Positions 36,477 through 45,603 of a stretch of 64,000 nt of DNA are shown here, in pieces. The stretch lies in contig CAMYNM010000005.1 in NCBI GenBank assembly GCA_947259725.1, positions 1 through 64,000 on the forward strand. The letters are read 5' to 3'. A program made the translations under genes and the position numbers. Each line of letters opens with the position of its first letter. Position 1 is the stretch's first letter. Source of the DNA: CALZIK01 sp945787635 (lineage in GTDB: Bacteria; Acidobacteriota; Thermoanaerobaculia; Multivoradales; JAHEKO01). Under the pieces are notes generated by a model, which was not told the origin of the DNA, did not search any database, and saw nothing but the letters and a program-made list of their open reading frames with translations.

Positions 36477-39400
36477 CTAGGTCCCCTCGGGAGCCGACGA
36501 CATTGCCGGCGCCGCTCCGGGCTCGATGCCTCGATCCGCGTCCTTCCCGATCCGGGTGGAGCTTTCGACGACCAATTCCTCGCCGGTCATGCGCGCCTTG
36601 ACCCGGTCGACCAGCGAGTAGATCACCGGAATCACGAAAAGAGTCAACAACGTGGAAATCACCAGACCGCTTATGACGGCGATCGCCATCGGGGTGCGCA
36701 GCTCGGCGCCGTCGCCGAAACCAAGCGCCATCGGCAGAAGTCCCAGGGTGGTGGTCGCCGTGGTCATGAGGATCGGCCTCAATCGCACCGAGCCGGCGGT
36801 AACCACCGCCTCGAGCGCCTCCATGCCGCGACGTCGCAAGATGTTGATGTAGTCGACTAGGACGATCGCGTTGTTGACCACGATTCCGGCAAGCATGATC
36901 ATCCCCAGAAAGACCACGATCGAGAGGCTGATGCCGAGGAAAAAGAGGGTCACGACCGTGCCGAAAAACGCCAAGGGAATGGTGAACAAGATCACCAGCG
37001 GATGCCAGATCGACTCGAACTGTGCCGCCATGATGACGTAGACGAGAAAGATCGAAAGCGCCATCGCCAGCCACAGGCTGCCTTTGCTCTGCTCCCACTC
37101 CTGGTTCTGGCCAGACATGAAGAAGGTCGTGCCCGAGGGCCAGGTGAGCGCGTCGAGCTCGTCTTTGATCGCCTCCACCGCGCTCCCGAGCGAGCCGCTC
37201 GCAATCGAAGCGGTCACCAGCGCCACTCGCCGGCCGTCCACGCGCCTCACCTCGCTAGGTCCTTCGGCGAGCTCGACCGAAGCCACCGCCGACAGCGGGA
37301 TCGGTCGCATACCACCGGGGTTGACGATCAACGAGGCCACACTGTCGACCGACTCGCGATCACTCATCTTGAGACGCACGATGATCGGGATGCGCCGGTC
37401 CTTCAAATTGAACCGGGTCGCTTCGAAGCCCTGGACCTTGTCGCGCACCAGGCGCGCTACCTGACCAGGGTTGAGTCCGTAGCGAGCTAAAAGATCGCGA
37501 TCGTAGACGACCTGAACCTCGGGTGCTCCCCTTCGCAGCGTGGTCTCGACGTCGGCAAGCTGTGGCATCGCCGCGAGCGTCCGCTTGGCGAGCTCCGCCT
37601 GGCGCCGGAGCATCACGAGGTCATCACCGTGCACTTCGGTTTCGATCGGCGTCTTGAAGCTGAAGAGCACCGGGCGCGTGACTCGGGCGTCGAGATCGGG
37701 GATCGCGGCGAATCGACCGCGCAGCCGGCGAATCACCTCGGCCTCGGTGCGCGGATCCGCACGATCCAAAAGCACCTTGAAGCGAGCGGTATGCTCACCT
37801 TCGTCCGACCGAGTGGAGTAGGCGGGGTCGTAGCCGACGGTCAGAAGCAGCGAGCGCATGTGCTCTTTTTCTGCGAGGATCGCACTCTCGACCGGAGCCA
37901 CAATGCTCTCGGTCGCTTCGATCGGCGTGCCCACCGGTAGAGCCACCTCCACGGTGAACTCTCCCTGATGCACCTCCGGCAAAAGCTCGGTGTCGAGCGC
38001 CGCGAGCGTCCAGGCGATGACTCCGAAGGTCGCGGCCACCAGGACTACGATCGGCAGCGGATTGCGGAGCGCCCACCGGAGGCTCCTCGGATAGAGCTCA
38101 TGGAGGTCGTCGAGAGCGCGCTGGGTGAACCGTAGCGGCAGCGCGACCAGGAACCGAAACGCGACGCCAAGAGCGGGAACAAGAAATCTACGGCCGAGCC
38201 AGACAGCACCGAAAAAAAGACCCAGAAGGAGCTTGCCCACGAACTCGAGCACCACGCCGATCAGGAATCTGAGCCCGAAATACAGAGGCACGACAAGATA
38301 GGCAGGCGCCCGCAAGAGCTTGCCACTGCGCCGCTGGGGACCGCCGTCGGCCGGACGTCGAAAACTCTTCCAGTCCCCGGCCAGCGCTCTCCAGCTGGCG
38401 AAGGTCTTCCAGTCGATTGGTCTCGGTCCTTCTTCGGTCCAGCGGACCCCGGCGCGGCTCGCGAGCATCGGAATCAAGAACAAGGCGACTCCGAGAGAGG
38501 CGAGCAGAGAGATCACCACCGCCAGCCCGAGATCCCCGAACGCCTGGCCGGCCACGCCTTCGACAAAAACCATGGGAAAAAAGACCGCGATGGTGGTCAG
38601 CGTCGAGGCCACCACCGCCCCGCGAACCTCCGAGGTTCCGCGGACCGCAGCCGCTTCTAGCTCGTCGCCCTCCTCGCGACAGCGGAAGATCGACTCGAGC
38701 ACCACGATCGACGAGTCGACCAGCATGCCGATGCCCAGAGCCAGACCTCCCAGCGACATGATGTTGAGGCTGACCCCCAGCAGATTCAACGGCGCGAACG
38801 TGACCAGAAGCGAGATCGGGATTGAGACCGCGATGATGGTGGTGGTGCGCAGGTCCTTCAGAAAGAAGAACAGGACCAGCACGGCCAGCAGCCCACCGAT
38901 GAGCGCGGTGTTGCGCACCTCCTTGATCGAGCTCTCGATAAAGAGCGAACGGTCGGCGACCAGAGAGAGCTCGGCGCCTTCATTGCTCCAGGCCTCGGCG
39001 ATGAGGCCTTGGGGTCGCTTGCTCTTGTCATCGCCTTTCTTGCCCCACCGGCTCGTCGCCTTGCCGTCGGCCTCCTCTTCGATCACCTCACCGGCTGCCT
39101 TGCGGCGCGCGAGGTCGAGGTCGAACTTGCCGAGCTCGGTCTTGACCCGCTTGGCCAGGGCGACGATGTTCGCGTCGGCTTCCTTGAAGATGTCGACCTG
39201 GACGCTCTCGAGGGAATTCGTGCGGGTCAGAATCTCGCGCTCTTTGTGCGAGCGCAGAACCCGCCCGATCGACCCGATGCGCACGTCGCGTCCCTCGAAG
39301 TGCGCGACCACTGTGTTTCGTATCTGATCCAGATCCTCGTACTCGTTCAGGGTCCGCACCATGTACTCGGTCCGACCCTCGGTGAGGGTCCCGCCGGCGA

Positions 39401-40070
39401 GGTTGATGTTCTCCTGGGCCAGGCGATCGATCACCGTCTGGATCGAGAGCCCGGTGCGCCGCAGCTCCTCCTCGTCCAACAGAACGTGAATCTCCTCTTC
39501 CAGCCCGCCGCGCACGCGCACAGCCGCGACGCCCTTGATCGGTTCGATCGAGCGTTTGATCTGGAGATCGGCGATCCGGCGCAGCCGGCGTAGCCCCTCC
39601 TCGCCGTCGAACCGATCGCCGCTCCCGGAGAGGCTCAACTCCATCACCGGATCCAGGGAGGGATCGAAGCGCAGGATGAGCGGCCGCTCGGCCTCCTCGG
39701 GCAGGAGGATCAGATCCAGCTTTTCGAGCGAGTCCTGAATCGCCTCGGACATCGCCGTGTCCCAGCTGAACTCGAGCACCACGTCACTGACCCCGGCCCG
39801 GCTGATCGACGACACCCGGCGCAGACCGCCGACCACTCCCAGGGCCTCTTCGACCGGCCGGCTGACGTCGTTTTCGACCTCCTCCGGAGCGGCTCCCGGG
39901 TACTCGGTCCGGACCGTCAGCGTCGGGTAGGACAGCTCCGGCATCAGGGTCACCGGCAGGCGTCCGTACGAGAAGTAGCCGAACACCACCGCGGCGACGA
40001 ACACCATCGTGATCGCCACCGGCCGGCGGGTCATGAAGCTCGAAAGGGCGCTGTCCGTCGTCTGACTCAT
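36477..40070 (-). CDS. RND efflux permease with extra hydrophobic loop
   Basis: A protein of 1197 residues; relatives are usually about 1020-1060. Typical RND layout: TM1 after TRRPVAITMVFV, two periplasmic pore domains, GMLVDSSIVVLESIF (450-462) and the second-half equivalent IVLVDYINILRRRG. Two insertions account for the extra length: a charged stretch at about 320-358 in the first periplasmic domain, and about 538-655 between TM6 and TM7, which includes several hydrophobic segments (LYFGLRFLIGVVLEF and others). Exports drugs, metals or lipids with the adaptor encoded 17 bases upstream. Substrate cannot be told from the sequence. Confidence 0.92.
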   Translation of the reverse strand: MSQTTDSALSSFMTRRPVAITMVFVAAVVFGYFSYGRLPVTLMPELSYPTLTVRTEYPGAAPEEVENDVSRPVEEALGVVGGLRRVSSISRAGVSDVVLEFSWDTAMSEAIQDSLEKLDLILLPEEAERPLILRFDPSLDPVMELSLSGSGDRFDGEEGLRRLRRIADLQIKRSIEPIKGVAAVRVRGGLEEEIHVLLDEEELRRTGLSIQTVIDRLAQENINLAGGTLTEGRTEYMVRTLNEYEDLDQIRNTVVAHFEGRDVRIGSIGRVLRSHKEREILTRTNSLESVQVDIFKEADANIVALAKRVKTELGKFDLDLARRKAAGEVIEEEADGKATSRWGKKGDDKSKRPQGLIAEAWSNEGAELSLVADRSLFIESSIKEVRNTALIGGLLAVLVLFFFLKDLRTTTIIAVSIPISLLVTFAPLNLLGVSLNIMSLGGLALGIGMLVDSSIVVLESIFRCREEGDELEAAAVRGTSEVRGAVVASTLTTIAVFFPMVFVEGVAGQAFGDLGLAVVISLLASLGVALFLIPMLASRAGVRWTEEGPRPIDWKTFASWRALAGDWKSFRRPADGGPQRRSGKLLRAPAYLVVPLYFGLRFLIGVVLEFVGKLLLGLFFGAVWLGRRFLVPALGVAFRFLVALPLRFTQRALDDLHELYPRSLRWALRNPLPIVVLVAATFGVIAWTLAALDTELLPEVHQGEFTVEVALPVGTPIEATESIVAPVESAILAEKEHMRSLLLTVGYDPAYSTRSDEGEHTARFKVLLDRADPRTEAEVIRRLRGRFAAIPDLDARVTRPVLFSFKTPIETEVHGDDLVMLRRQAELAKRTLAAMPQLADVETTLRRGAPEVQVVYDRDLLARYGLNPGQVARLVRDKVQGFEATRFNLKDRRIPIIVRLKMSDRESVDSVASLIVNPGGMRPIPLSAVASVELAEGPSEVRRVDGRRVALVTASIASGSLGSAVEAIKDELDALTWPSGTTFFMSGQNQEWEQSKGSLWLAMALSIFLVYVIMAAQFESIWHPLVILFTIPLAFFGTVVTLFFLGISLSIVVFLGMIMLAGIVVNNAIVLVDYINILRRRGMEALEAVVTAGSVRLRPILMTTATTTLGLLPMALGFGDGAELRTPMAIAVISGLVISTLLTLFVIPVIYSLVDRVKARMTGEELVVESSTRIGKDADRGIEPGAAPAMSSAPEGT

Positions 40071-40087
40071 CCCGTCGTGCCCGGCGC

Positions 40088-41323
40088 CTATTCTCCCGCC
40101 GCCAAGGACTCGGCCGCGCCGTCGGCGTCTTCGGTGTCGGTCTCCGCGCCGATCAAGCGCACGCGAGATCCGTCCTTCAAGCCCGCCTGCCCGCCAACCA
40201 CGATCCGGTCGCCCTCGGCGAGCATTTCTCCGACCTCGATGTGGTCGCGATCCTCGAGTCGCGGTCGCAGCAAGAGGCGCTCGACCCGATCCTCTCCCAC
40301 GACCTCACCCGAACCCGCCGCCTCGACCAGCCGGAAAACGAAAATCTGCTCGGCGTCGTAGATCAGCGCTTTCTTGGGAACCAGCACGGCGTCCTCGTTG
40401 ACCGCCGTCACCAGCTCGACCGAGACGTACATCCCGGGCAGAAGCTCCGCGCTGCGCGGCATCGCCACCGTGGTCTTGACCGTGCCGCTGCGGGGGTCCA
40501 CCCGCGGAGCGATGCGATCGATAGAGCCGAGGCGCTCTCTCCCCCGAGCCCCCTCGGCGAAGACACGCGCTTCAAGGCCCGGGCGGATCCGAAACAGCTC
40601 CTTTTCAGGTACGTACACCCGCGCCACAATGGAGTCGAAGTCAACGATGCCGAAAAGCGCCTGACCGGGAGCGACCTGGTTGCCGACGTTCACGTGGCGC
40701 TCGGTGATCGTGCCCGAGATCGGAGCTCGCACCTCGGTGTAGCCGAGCTCGCGCTCGGCGTCCCTCAAGGCCAGCTGAAGCTGCTCCAGCTCGTAGGTCG
40801 CCTCCGTGTAGGCCTGCTCGCTGATCAGCTGCTGTTCGTGGAGCTTGGTCTGGCGACGGTACTCTCGCTCGGCCTTGGCGAGCTGGCCTCGAGTGCGCTC
40901 GAGCGCGGTCTTGAGCTGATCGTTCTGGAGGCGCAGGAGAGGCTCGCCCTTGTCGACGTCGTCGCCCTCTTCGGCCAAGAGGCGCACGACTGGCAGCTGC
41001 CGGGTCGCCTGAGACACCACCGTGACCTCGTTTTCCGCCTCGAGATTGGTCGAAAAGCGAAGCACGGTCTCGATGCGGCCGCGGCCGAGCTCGACGACCT
41101 CGATCGGCACCGCCTCGTCTTTCGCGCCCTCGTCTTTGTCGCCCTCGGCCTTGCTATCTTCGGTCCCGCCCTTGTCCGAGGCTTGACTGTCGGCATCCGA
41201 GGCCGCTGTCGCGCCGTCGTCATCAGCCGAGGCCTCCGGCCGCGAGCAGGCGCCGCTTGAAGCCGTCAGCACCACCAGCAGCAGAGCGAGCTGCCCCACC
41301 CGTTTCAGTTGATTGAAAAACAT
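40088..41323 (-). CDS. RND periplasmic adaptor (membrane fusion) lipoprotein
   Basis: A protein of 411 residues. Lipoprotein signal LALLLVVLTASSGAC with lipobox ending at Cys, then a low-complexity acidic linker (about 30-70). Barrel-sandwich and hairpin domains follow: VVRLLAEEGDDVDKGEPLLRL, a coiled-coil alpha hairpin (ALERTRGQLAKAEREYRRQ...), APISGTITERHVNVGNQV, and the beta-barrel and membrane-proximal domain (LVPKKALIYDAEQ). It links the RND pumps to an outer-membrane channel; no TolC-type gene is in the window. First gene of the operon with the two RND genes. Confidence 0.92.
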   Translation of the reverse strand: MFFNQLKRVGQLALLLVVLTASSGACSRPEASADDDGATAASDADSQASDKGGTEDSKAEGDKDEGAKDEAVPIEVVELGRGRIETVLRFSTNLEAENEVTVVSQATRQLPVVRLLAEEGDDVDKGEPLLRLQNDQLKTALERTRGQLAKAEREYRRQTKLHEQQLISEQAYTEATYELEQLQLALRDAERELGYTEVRAPISGTITERHVNVGNQVAPGQALFGIVDFDSIVARVYVPEKELFRIRPGLEARVFAEGARGRERLGSIDRIAPRVDPRSGTVKTTVAMPRSAELLPGMYVSVELVTAVNEDAVLVPKKALIYDAEQIFVFRLVEAAGSGEVVGEDRVERLLLRPRLEDRDHIEVGEMLAEGDRIVVGGQAGLKDGSRVRLIGAETDTEDADGAAESLAAGE

Positions 41324-41463
41324 ACGCCTACAGAAGTCTCCCGAAGGGGCAACGCCACAACCAGCCGGCGGATCGGAACCGTCCAGCTCGCCTTGCAGAT
41401 GACCTAAACTACTACGGTTTCGCCAGCTACGGGTTGCGCACCCGGCGCGCTAAGCTCTCTGTG

Positions 41464-42789
41464 ATGGCAGACTCCCGGACGCGCCCGAGGCCGAACGCCT
41501 GGCGACGAGCCCTGGAGCTCGGGGCCCGGACTCCGCCGAGCCGCAACCGTTACGCTGATTTCCTCCGAGCAGCTTCCATCCTGGTGGTGGTTCTTGGCCA
41601 CTGGCTGATGGCGGCGCCGTTCCTCGCCGAGGGCGAGCCCCGACTCGCCCACATGCTCGATCTCGAGCCCTGGACCCACTGGCTGACATGGGCGCTCCAG
41701 GTGATGCCGATCTTCTTCATCGTCGGGGGATTCTCGAACGCGATCTCCTGGCAGAAGGCCTTAGAGCGCGGACACAGCTATGCACACTGGCTCGACTCAC
41801 GTTTCCGGCGGTTGGTGGTTCCGGTCCTGCCGCTGCTCGCGGCCTGGGCGCTGCTCGGTCTGGCGGCGATCTCGGGCGGCGTCGCAGCCGCGACGCTCCG
41901 GATCGGTTCCCAGGTGGCGCTGGTACCGACCTGGTTTCTCTCGGTCTATTTGATCGTGATCCTGGCGGTGCCTTGGACATTTCGACTCTGGCTTAAGCTC
42001 GGCCTCGCCTCGTTTGCGGTCCTGGCGCTCGCCGCCGTTCTCGCCGACGTCGGAGCCTTCGGAGGCGGCCCCGGCTGGCTGCGCTGGCTCAACTACGCCT
42101 TCGTCTGGGCGGCTGTCCATCAGCTCGGCTATGCCTGGCAGGCGGGCCGCCTGGGCGGCTGGCGACTGCCGGTCCTCGCCGCGAGCGGCCTGGCGGCTCT
42201 CTTCGCTCTCGTCCTCTACGGTCCCTACCCCGTCAGCATGGTCGGGGTCCCGGGCGAGGAGATCTCGAACAGCTTACCGCCGACGATCGCTCTGCTCGCC
42301 CTCGGGATGTTCCAGGGTGGGCTTCTGCTTACCTTCGAGAGTCCCTTTCGCCGGTGGCTCGAGGGCCGGCGCGCGTGGGCGGCGACGGTACTGGTCAACG
42401 CCAACATCATGACGCTGTTTCTGTGGCACTCGACGGTGCTGGTGCTCGCGATCGGAGCTCTGATGCAGCTGGGTGGGCCGGGCCTCGGCTTGGTGCCGGG
42501 GACCGGCATCTGGTGGCTCGCGCGCGTTCCCTGGGTGCTCGCGCTCGGCGTGCTTCTCATACCCTTCCTGATCATCTTCGGTCGATTCGAGCGCCCAGGA
42601 GCTCGCTCCGGCTCGCCGCCGGGAACCGGCCGACTGCTGGTCGGCTCGGCCTGCTTCTGTGCGGGCATCGGCCTTCTGGCGCTCGAAGGTGTGGGTGGCG
42701 GAGCGCTCGGGCTTCGCGCCGGCGTCCTCGCACTGCCATTCGTCGGCGCGGCCTTCGGCCAGGTTCTGGCCCGCTCCCAGGGAGCCTGA
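41464..42789 (+). CDS. Acyltransferase 3-family membrane protein
   Basis: A protein of 441 residues with about ten transmembrane helices. The N-terminal family signature NRYADFLRAASILVVVLGHW includes the conserved Arg and His, followed by MPIFFIVGGFSNAIS. Such proteins transfer acyl groups (often O-acetyl) to sugars, lipids or peptidoglycan at the membrane. ATG at 41464; no strong ribosome site. Divergent from the RND adaptor with 140 bases between. Its stop is one base before the GcvT-like gene's ATG, so they form an operon. Confidence 0.88.
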   Translation: MADSRTRPRPNAWRRALELGARTPPSRNRYADFLRAASILVVVLGHWLMAAPFLAEGEPRLAHMLDLEPWTHWLTWALQVMPIFFIVGGFSNAISWQKALERGHSYAHWLDSRFRRLVVPVLPLLAAWALLGLAAISGGVAAATLRIGSQVALVPTWFLSVYLIVILAVPWTFRLWLKLGLASFAVLALAAVLADVGAFGGGPGWLRWLNYAFVWAAVHQLGYAWQAGRLGGWRLPVLAASGLAALFALVLYGPYPVSMVGVPGEEISNSLPPTIALLALGMFQGGLLLTFESPFRRWLEGRRAWAATVLVNANIMTLFLWHSTVLVLAIGALMQLGGPGLGLVPGTGIWWLARVPWVLALGVLLIPFLIIFGRFERPGARSGSPPGTGRLLVGSACFCAGIGLLALEGVGGGALGLRAGVLALPFVGAAFGQVLARSQGA

Positions 42790-42790
42790 T

Positions 42791-43993
42791 ATGCCGCTCC
42801 CATCGCCGTTTCATTCCCGCACCTCGGCCCGCTGCCGGAGCCTGCTCTGGAAGGACTGGGCGGGATACCACGCGGTTCGCTCCTACCGGAGCTGCCATGA
42901 GCCCGAGTACTTCGCGCTTCGGCACGCGGCCGGCTTGATCGACGTCACGCCACTTTTTAAGTACGAGGTCCGCGGTCCGGACGCGGCGGCGTTTCTGGCC
43001 CACGTCACCGTGCGCGACATCACCCGGCTGAGCGTCGGCCGGGTGACCTATCTGTGCTGGTGCGACGGCGAGGGCAAGGTCGTCGATGACGGCACGGTCG
43101 CGCGCCTCGACGAGGAGCACTTTCGCGTCACCGCAGCCGAGCCCACGCTCTCGTGGTTCGAGCGGCGAACCCGCGGCTACCGGGTCACGATCGAAGACAG
43201 CACCCCGCGTCTGGGCGCTCTCGCGCTACAGGGCCCCAACTCGCGCGAGATTCTCAGGCGAACCACCGATGCCGACATAGATGCGCTCAAGTTCTTTCGC
43301 GTTGCCCAGGCGCGACTCGACGGCGTCGAGGTATTCATCTCGCGCACCGGCTACACCGGCGATCTCGGTTACGAGATCTGGGTCGAGGCGGCCGGATCGC
43401 TAACCGGCGCCGAGCGCGTCTACGACGCGCTCGAAGACGCCGGCCGCAGCTTCGGCCTGCTCCCGGCCGGCCTCGACGCCATGGACGTCACTCGAGTGGA
43501 AGCCGGTTTCATCATGAATGGCGTCGATTACTTCAGCGCCCACCACTGCCTGACCGAGATGCGGAAATCGTCCCCCTACGAGCTGGGCCTCGGCTGGACG
43601 GTCAAGCTCGAGCGCGACCCCTTCGTCGGCCAGGCGGCGCTCGAGCGCGAAAAACGAGCCGGCTCGAGGCGGGCGTTCGTCGGCCTCGACGTCAGTTGGG
43701 CCGATCTCGAGCGGGTCTTCGCGGGGTACGGCCTGCCGCCCGAGCTTTCCTCCACCGCCTGGCGAGACGGACGTCCGGTCTACGACCACGACGGGCGCTG
43801 GATAGGCCAGGCGACGAGCGGGGCGTGGTCGCCGACTCTCAAAAAGAACCTGGCTCTGGCCCAGCTCGAGTCCGCCTTCGCCACACCCGGCGAGGCTGTC
43901 GAGATCGAGCTGACCGCGGAGTACCGGCGCCACCGTATCGCCGCGACGGTGATTCGAGCGCCATTCTTCAATCCGCCGAGGAAGCGAGCGTGA
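42791..43993 (+). CDS. GcvT-like (aminomethyltransferase/folate-binding) protein
   Basis: A protein of 400 residues. GcvT fold hallmarks: RHAAGLIDVTPLFKYEVRGPDA, GRVTYLCWCDGEGKVVDDG, LALQGPNSREIL, SRTGYTGDLGYEIW, GLDAMDVTRVEAGF, and the C-terminal GQATSGAWSPTLKKNLALA. The family binds tetrahydrofolate and moves one-carbon units from methylamines such as glycine, dimethylglycine or sarcosine. No gcvH or gcvP is nearby; instead two FAD oxidoreductases follow, with a GTGA overlap, hinting at an oxidative demethylation. Substrate unknown. Confidence 0.88.
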   Translation: MPLPSPFHSRTSARCRSLLWKDWAGYHAVRSYRSCHEPEYFALRHAAGLIDVTPLFKYEVRGPDAAAFLAHVTVRDITRLSVGRVTYLCWCDGEGKVVDDGTVARLDEEHFRVTAAEPTLSWFERRTRGYRVTIEDSTPRLGALALQGPNSREILRRTTDADIDALKFFRVAQARLDGVEVFISRTGYTGDLGYEIWVEAAGSLTGAERVYDALEDAGRSFGLLPAGLDAMDVTRVEAGFIMNGVDYFSAHHCLTEMRKSSPYELGLGWTVKLERDPFVGQAALEREKRAGSRRAFVGLDVSWADLERVFAGYGLPPELSSTAWRDGRPVYDHDGRWIGQATSGAWSPTLKKNLALAQLESAFATPGEAVEIELTAEYRRHRIAATVIRAPFFNPPRKRA

Positions 43994-45603
43994 CCGCAAT
44001 CCGAAAGTCCGGCCGTTACGACGCGGTCATCGTCGGCGGCGGGCACAACGGCTTGGTCTGCGCCGCCTATCTGGCCCGCGCAGGGCGCAAGGTCCTGGTG
44101 CTCGAGCGCCGCCACGTCCTGGGCGGCGCTGCGGTCACCGAGGAGCTCTACCCGGGCTTTCAGTTTTCCGTCTGCTCCTATGTGGTGAGTCTCTTCCGAC
44201 CGTCGATCATTCGCGAACTCGAGCTTGCGCGCCACGGCCTCGAGATCATTCCCCTCGAGACCGCCTTCACACCGCGCCTCGGCGATCGAGGCCTGTGCCG
44301 CTGGTCCGACCCCGCGCGCACCCGCCGCGAGATCTCGCGCTTCAGCCCGCGCGATGCCGAGATCCATCCCGAGTTCAGTCTGGCCATGACCAAGATGGCT
44401 CGGTACGTCAGGAATCTGATCGATTCCCCCGCGCCCGACCCGACGTCCTGGAACCCCGTCGAGCTCTGGAGGCTGCTTCGTCTCGGGCGCGAGCTCCAGC
44501 GCCAAGGCAGCGACGGCGTCGCAATGCATCTACGGCTCCTGACCATGAGCGCAGTCGATTTTCTCGACCGCTGGTTCGAGTCCGAGGTGTTGAAAGCGCC
44601 GATGTCGGTGAGCGGCATCATCGGCACCTTCTTGGGGGTGCGGTCGCCGGGAACCGCCTATGTGCTGCTTCACCACTACATGGGGGAGATCGACGGGGCG
44701 TTCCGATCGTGGGGCTATTCGAAGGGCGGCACCGGCGGGGTTTCCCTGGCCTGCGCGCGGGCCGCCGAGAGTTTCGGCGCCGAGATCCGCACCGAAAGCG
44801 CGGTCGAGCGAATTCGCGTTGCGGCCGGCCGCGCTACCGGCGTGGTGCTCGCCAACGGCGACGAGATCGAGGCCGGGACGATCGTCTCGAGCTGCGACCC
44901 ACGCCTGACCTTTCTGGGGTTGGTCGGCAGCAAGCACCTCGACGGCGACTTCGTGCGGCAGATCGAACGCTACAAGCTCCGCGGCTCTTCCGGCAAGGTC
45001 AATCTCGCCGTGGATCGGCTGCCGAGGTTTCCCGGCCGCGAGGGCTCGGACTTCTTGCGCGGCGATATCGCGATTGCTCCAGGTATCGACTATCTCGAGC
45101 GCGCGTACGACCAGGCGAAGTACGGGGAGTTCTCGGAGCGCCCCTACATCAACGCGGTGATTCCGTCGATCATGGATCCGAGCGTCGCGCCTCCGGGCCA
45201 GCACGTGATCTCGATGTTCGTGCAGTACGCGCCCTATGACATCAAAGAGGGCGCCGACAATTGGCCGGCCAAGCGCGAAGCCTTCGGCGACGCGGTGGTC
45301 GACACCCTCGCCGAATACTGCCCGGGACTCAAGGAGTCGATTCTCTACCGGCAGGTACTGACGCCGTGGGACATGGAGCAGGAGTTCGGGCTGAGCGAAG
45401 GCAACATCTTCCACGGCGAGCTCAGTCTCGAGCAGCTCCTGTTTCAACGCCCGGCGGCGGGCTGGGCGCGTTACCGGACCCCGATCAGAAACCTCTGGAT
45501 GTGCGGCTCGGGAACCCACCCGGGCGGCGGGCTGATGGGAGCTCCCGGACAACTGGCGGCGCAGGCGATGCTGAACTCGAACGGAAAGCCGTCCTCAGGA
45601 TGA
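43990..45603 (+). CDS. Phytoene-dehydrogenase-like FAD oxidoreductase (COG1233), first copy
   Basis: A protein of 537 residues from GTG at 43990, overlapping the previous stop by 4 bases. N-terminal FAD fingerprint DAVIVGGGHNGLVCAAYLAR with the acidic E in VLVLERRHVLGGAAVTEE. C-terminal family end LWMCGSGTHPGGGLMGAPG. It is of the phytoene-desaturase/PYROXD2-like group rather than a carotenoid enzyme: no crtB or isoprenoid genes are near. A longer open frame beginning at 43153 is a shadow of the GcvT-like gene. Confidence 0.88.
   Translation: MTAIRKSGRYDAVIVGGGHNGLVCAAYLARAGRKVLVLERRHVLGGAAVTEELYPGFQFSVCSYVVSLFRPSIIRELELARHGLEIIPLETAFTPRLGDRGLCRWSDPARTRREISRFSPRDAEIHPEFSLAMTKMARYVRNLIDSPAPDPTSWNPVELWRLLRLGRELQRQGSDGVAMHLRLLTMSAVDFLDRWFESEVLKAPMSVSGIIGTFLGVRSPGTAYVLLHHYMGEIDGAFRSWGYSKGGTGGVSLACARAAESFGAEIRTESAVERIRVAAGRATGVVLANGDEIEAGTIVSSCDPRLTFLGLVGSKHLDGDFVRQIERYKLRGSSGKVNLAVDRLPRFPGREGSDFLRGDIAIAPGIDYLERAYDQAKYGEFSERPYINAVIPSIMDPSVAPPGQHVISMFVQYAPYDIKEGADNWPAKREAFGDAVVDTLAEYCPGLKESILYRQVLTPWDMEQEFGLSEGNIFHGELSLEQLLFQRPAAGWARYRTPIRNLWMCGSGTHPGGGLMGAPGQLAAQAMLNSNGKPSSG

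Noticed and set aside
43153..43990. Long open frame of 816 codons starting inside the GcvT-like gene
   Set aside because: The first 279 codons are an Arg-rich shadow; the FAD fingerprint starts right after the GTG at 43990, which overlaps the previous stop in the usual way.
45261..45600. Extended start of the second COG1233 gene at 45261
   Set aside because: The extension is an out-of-frame shadow of the first copy; the FAD fingerprint begins directly after the ATG at 45600.
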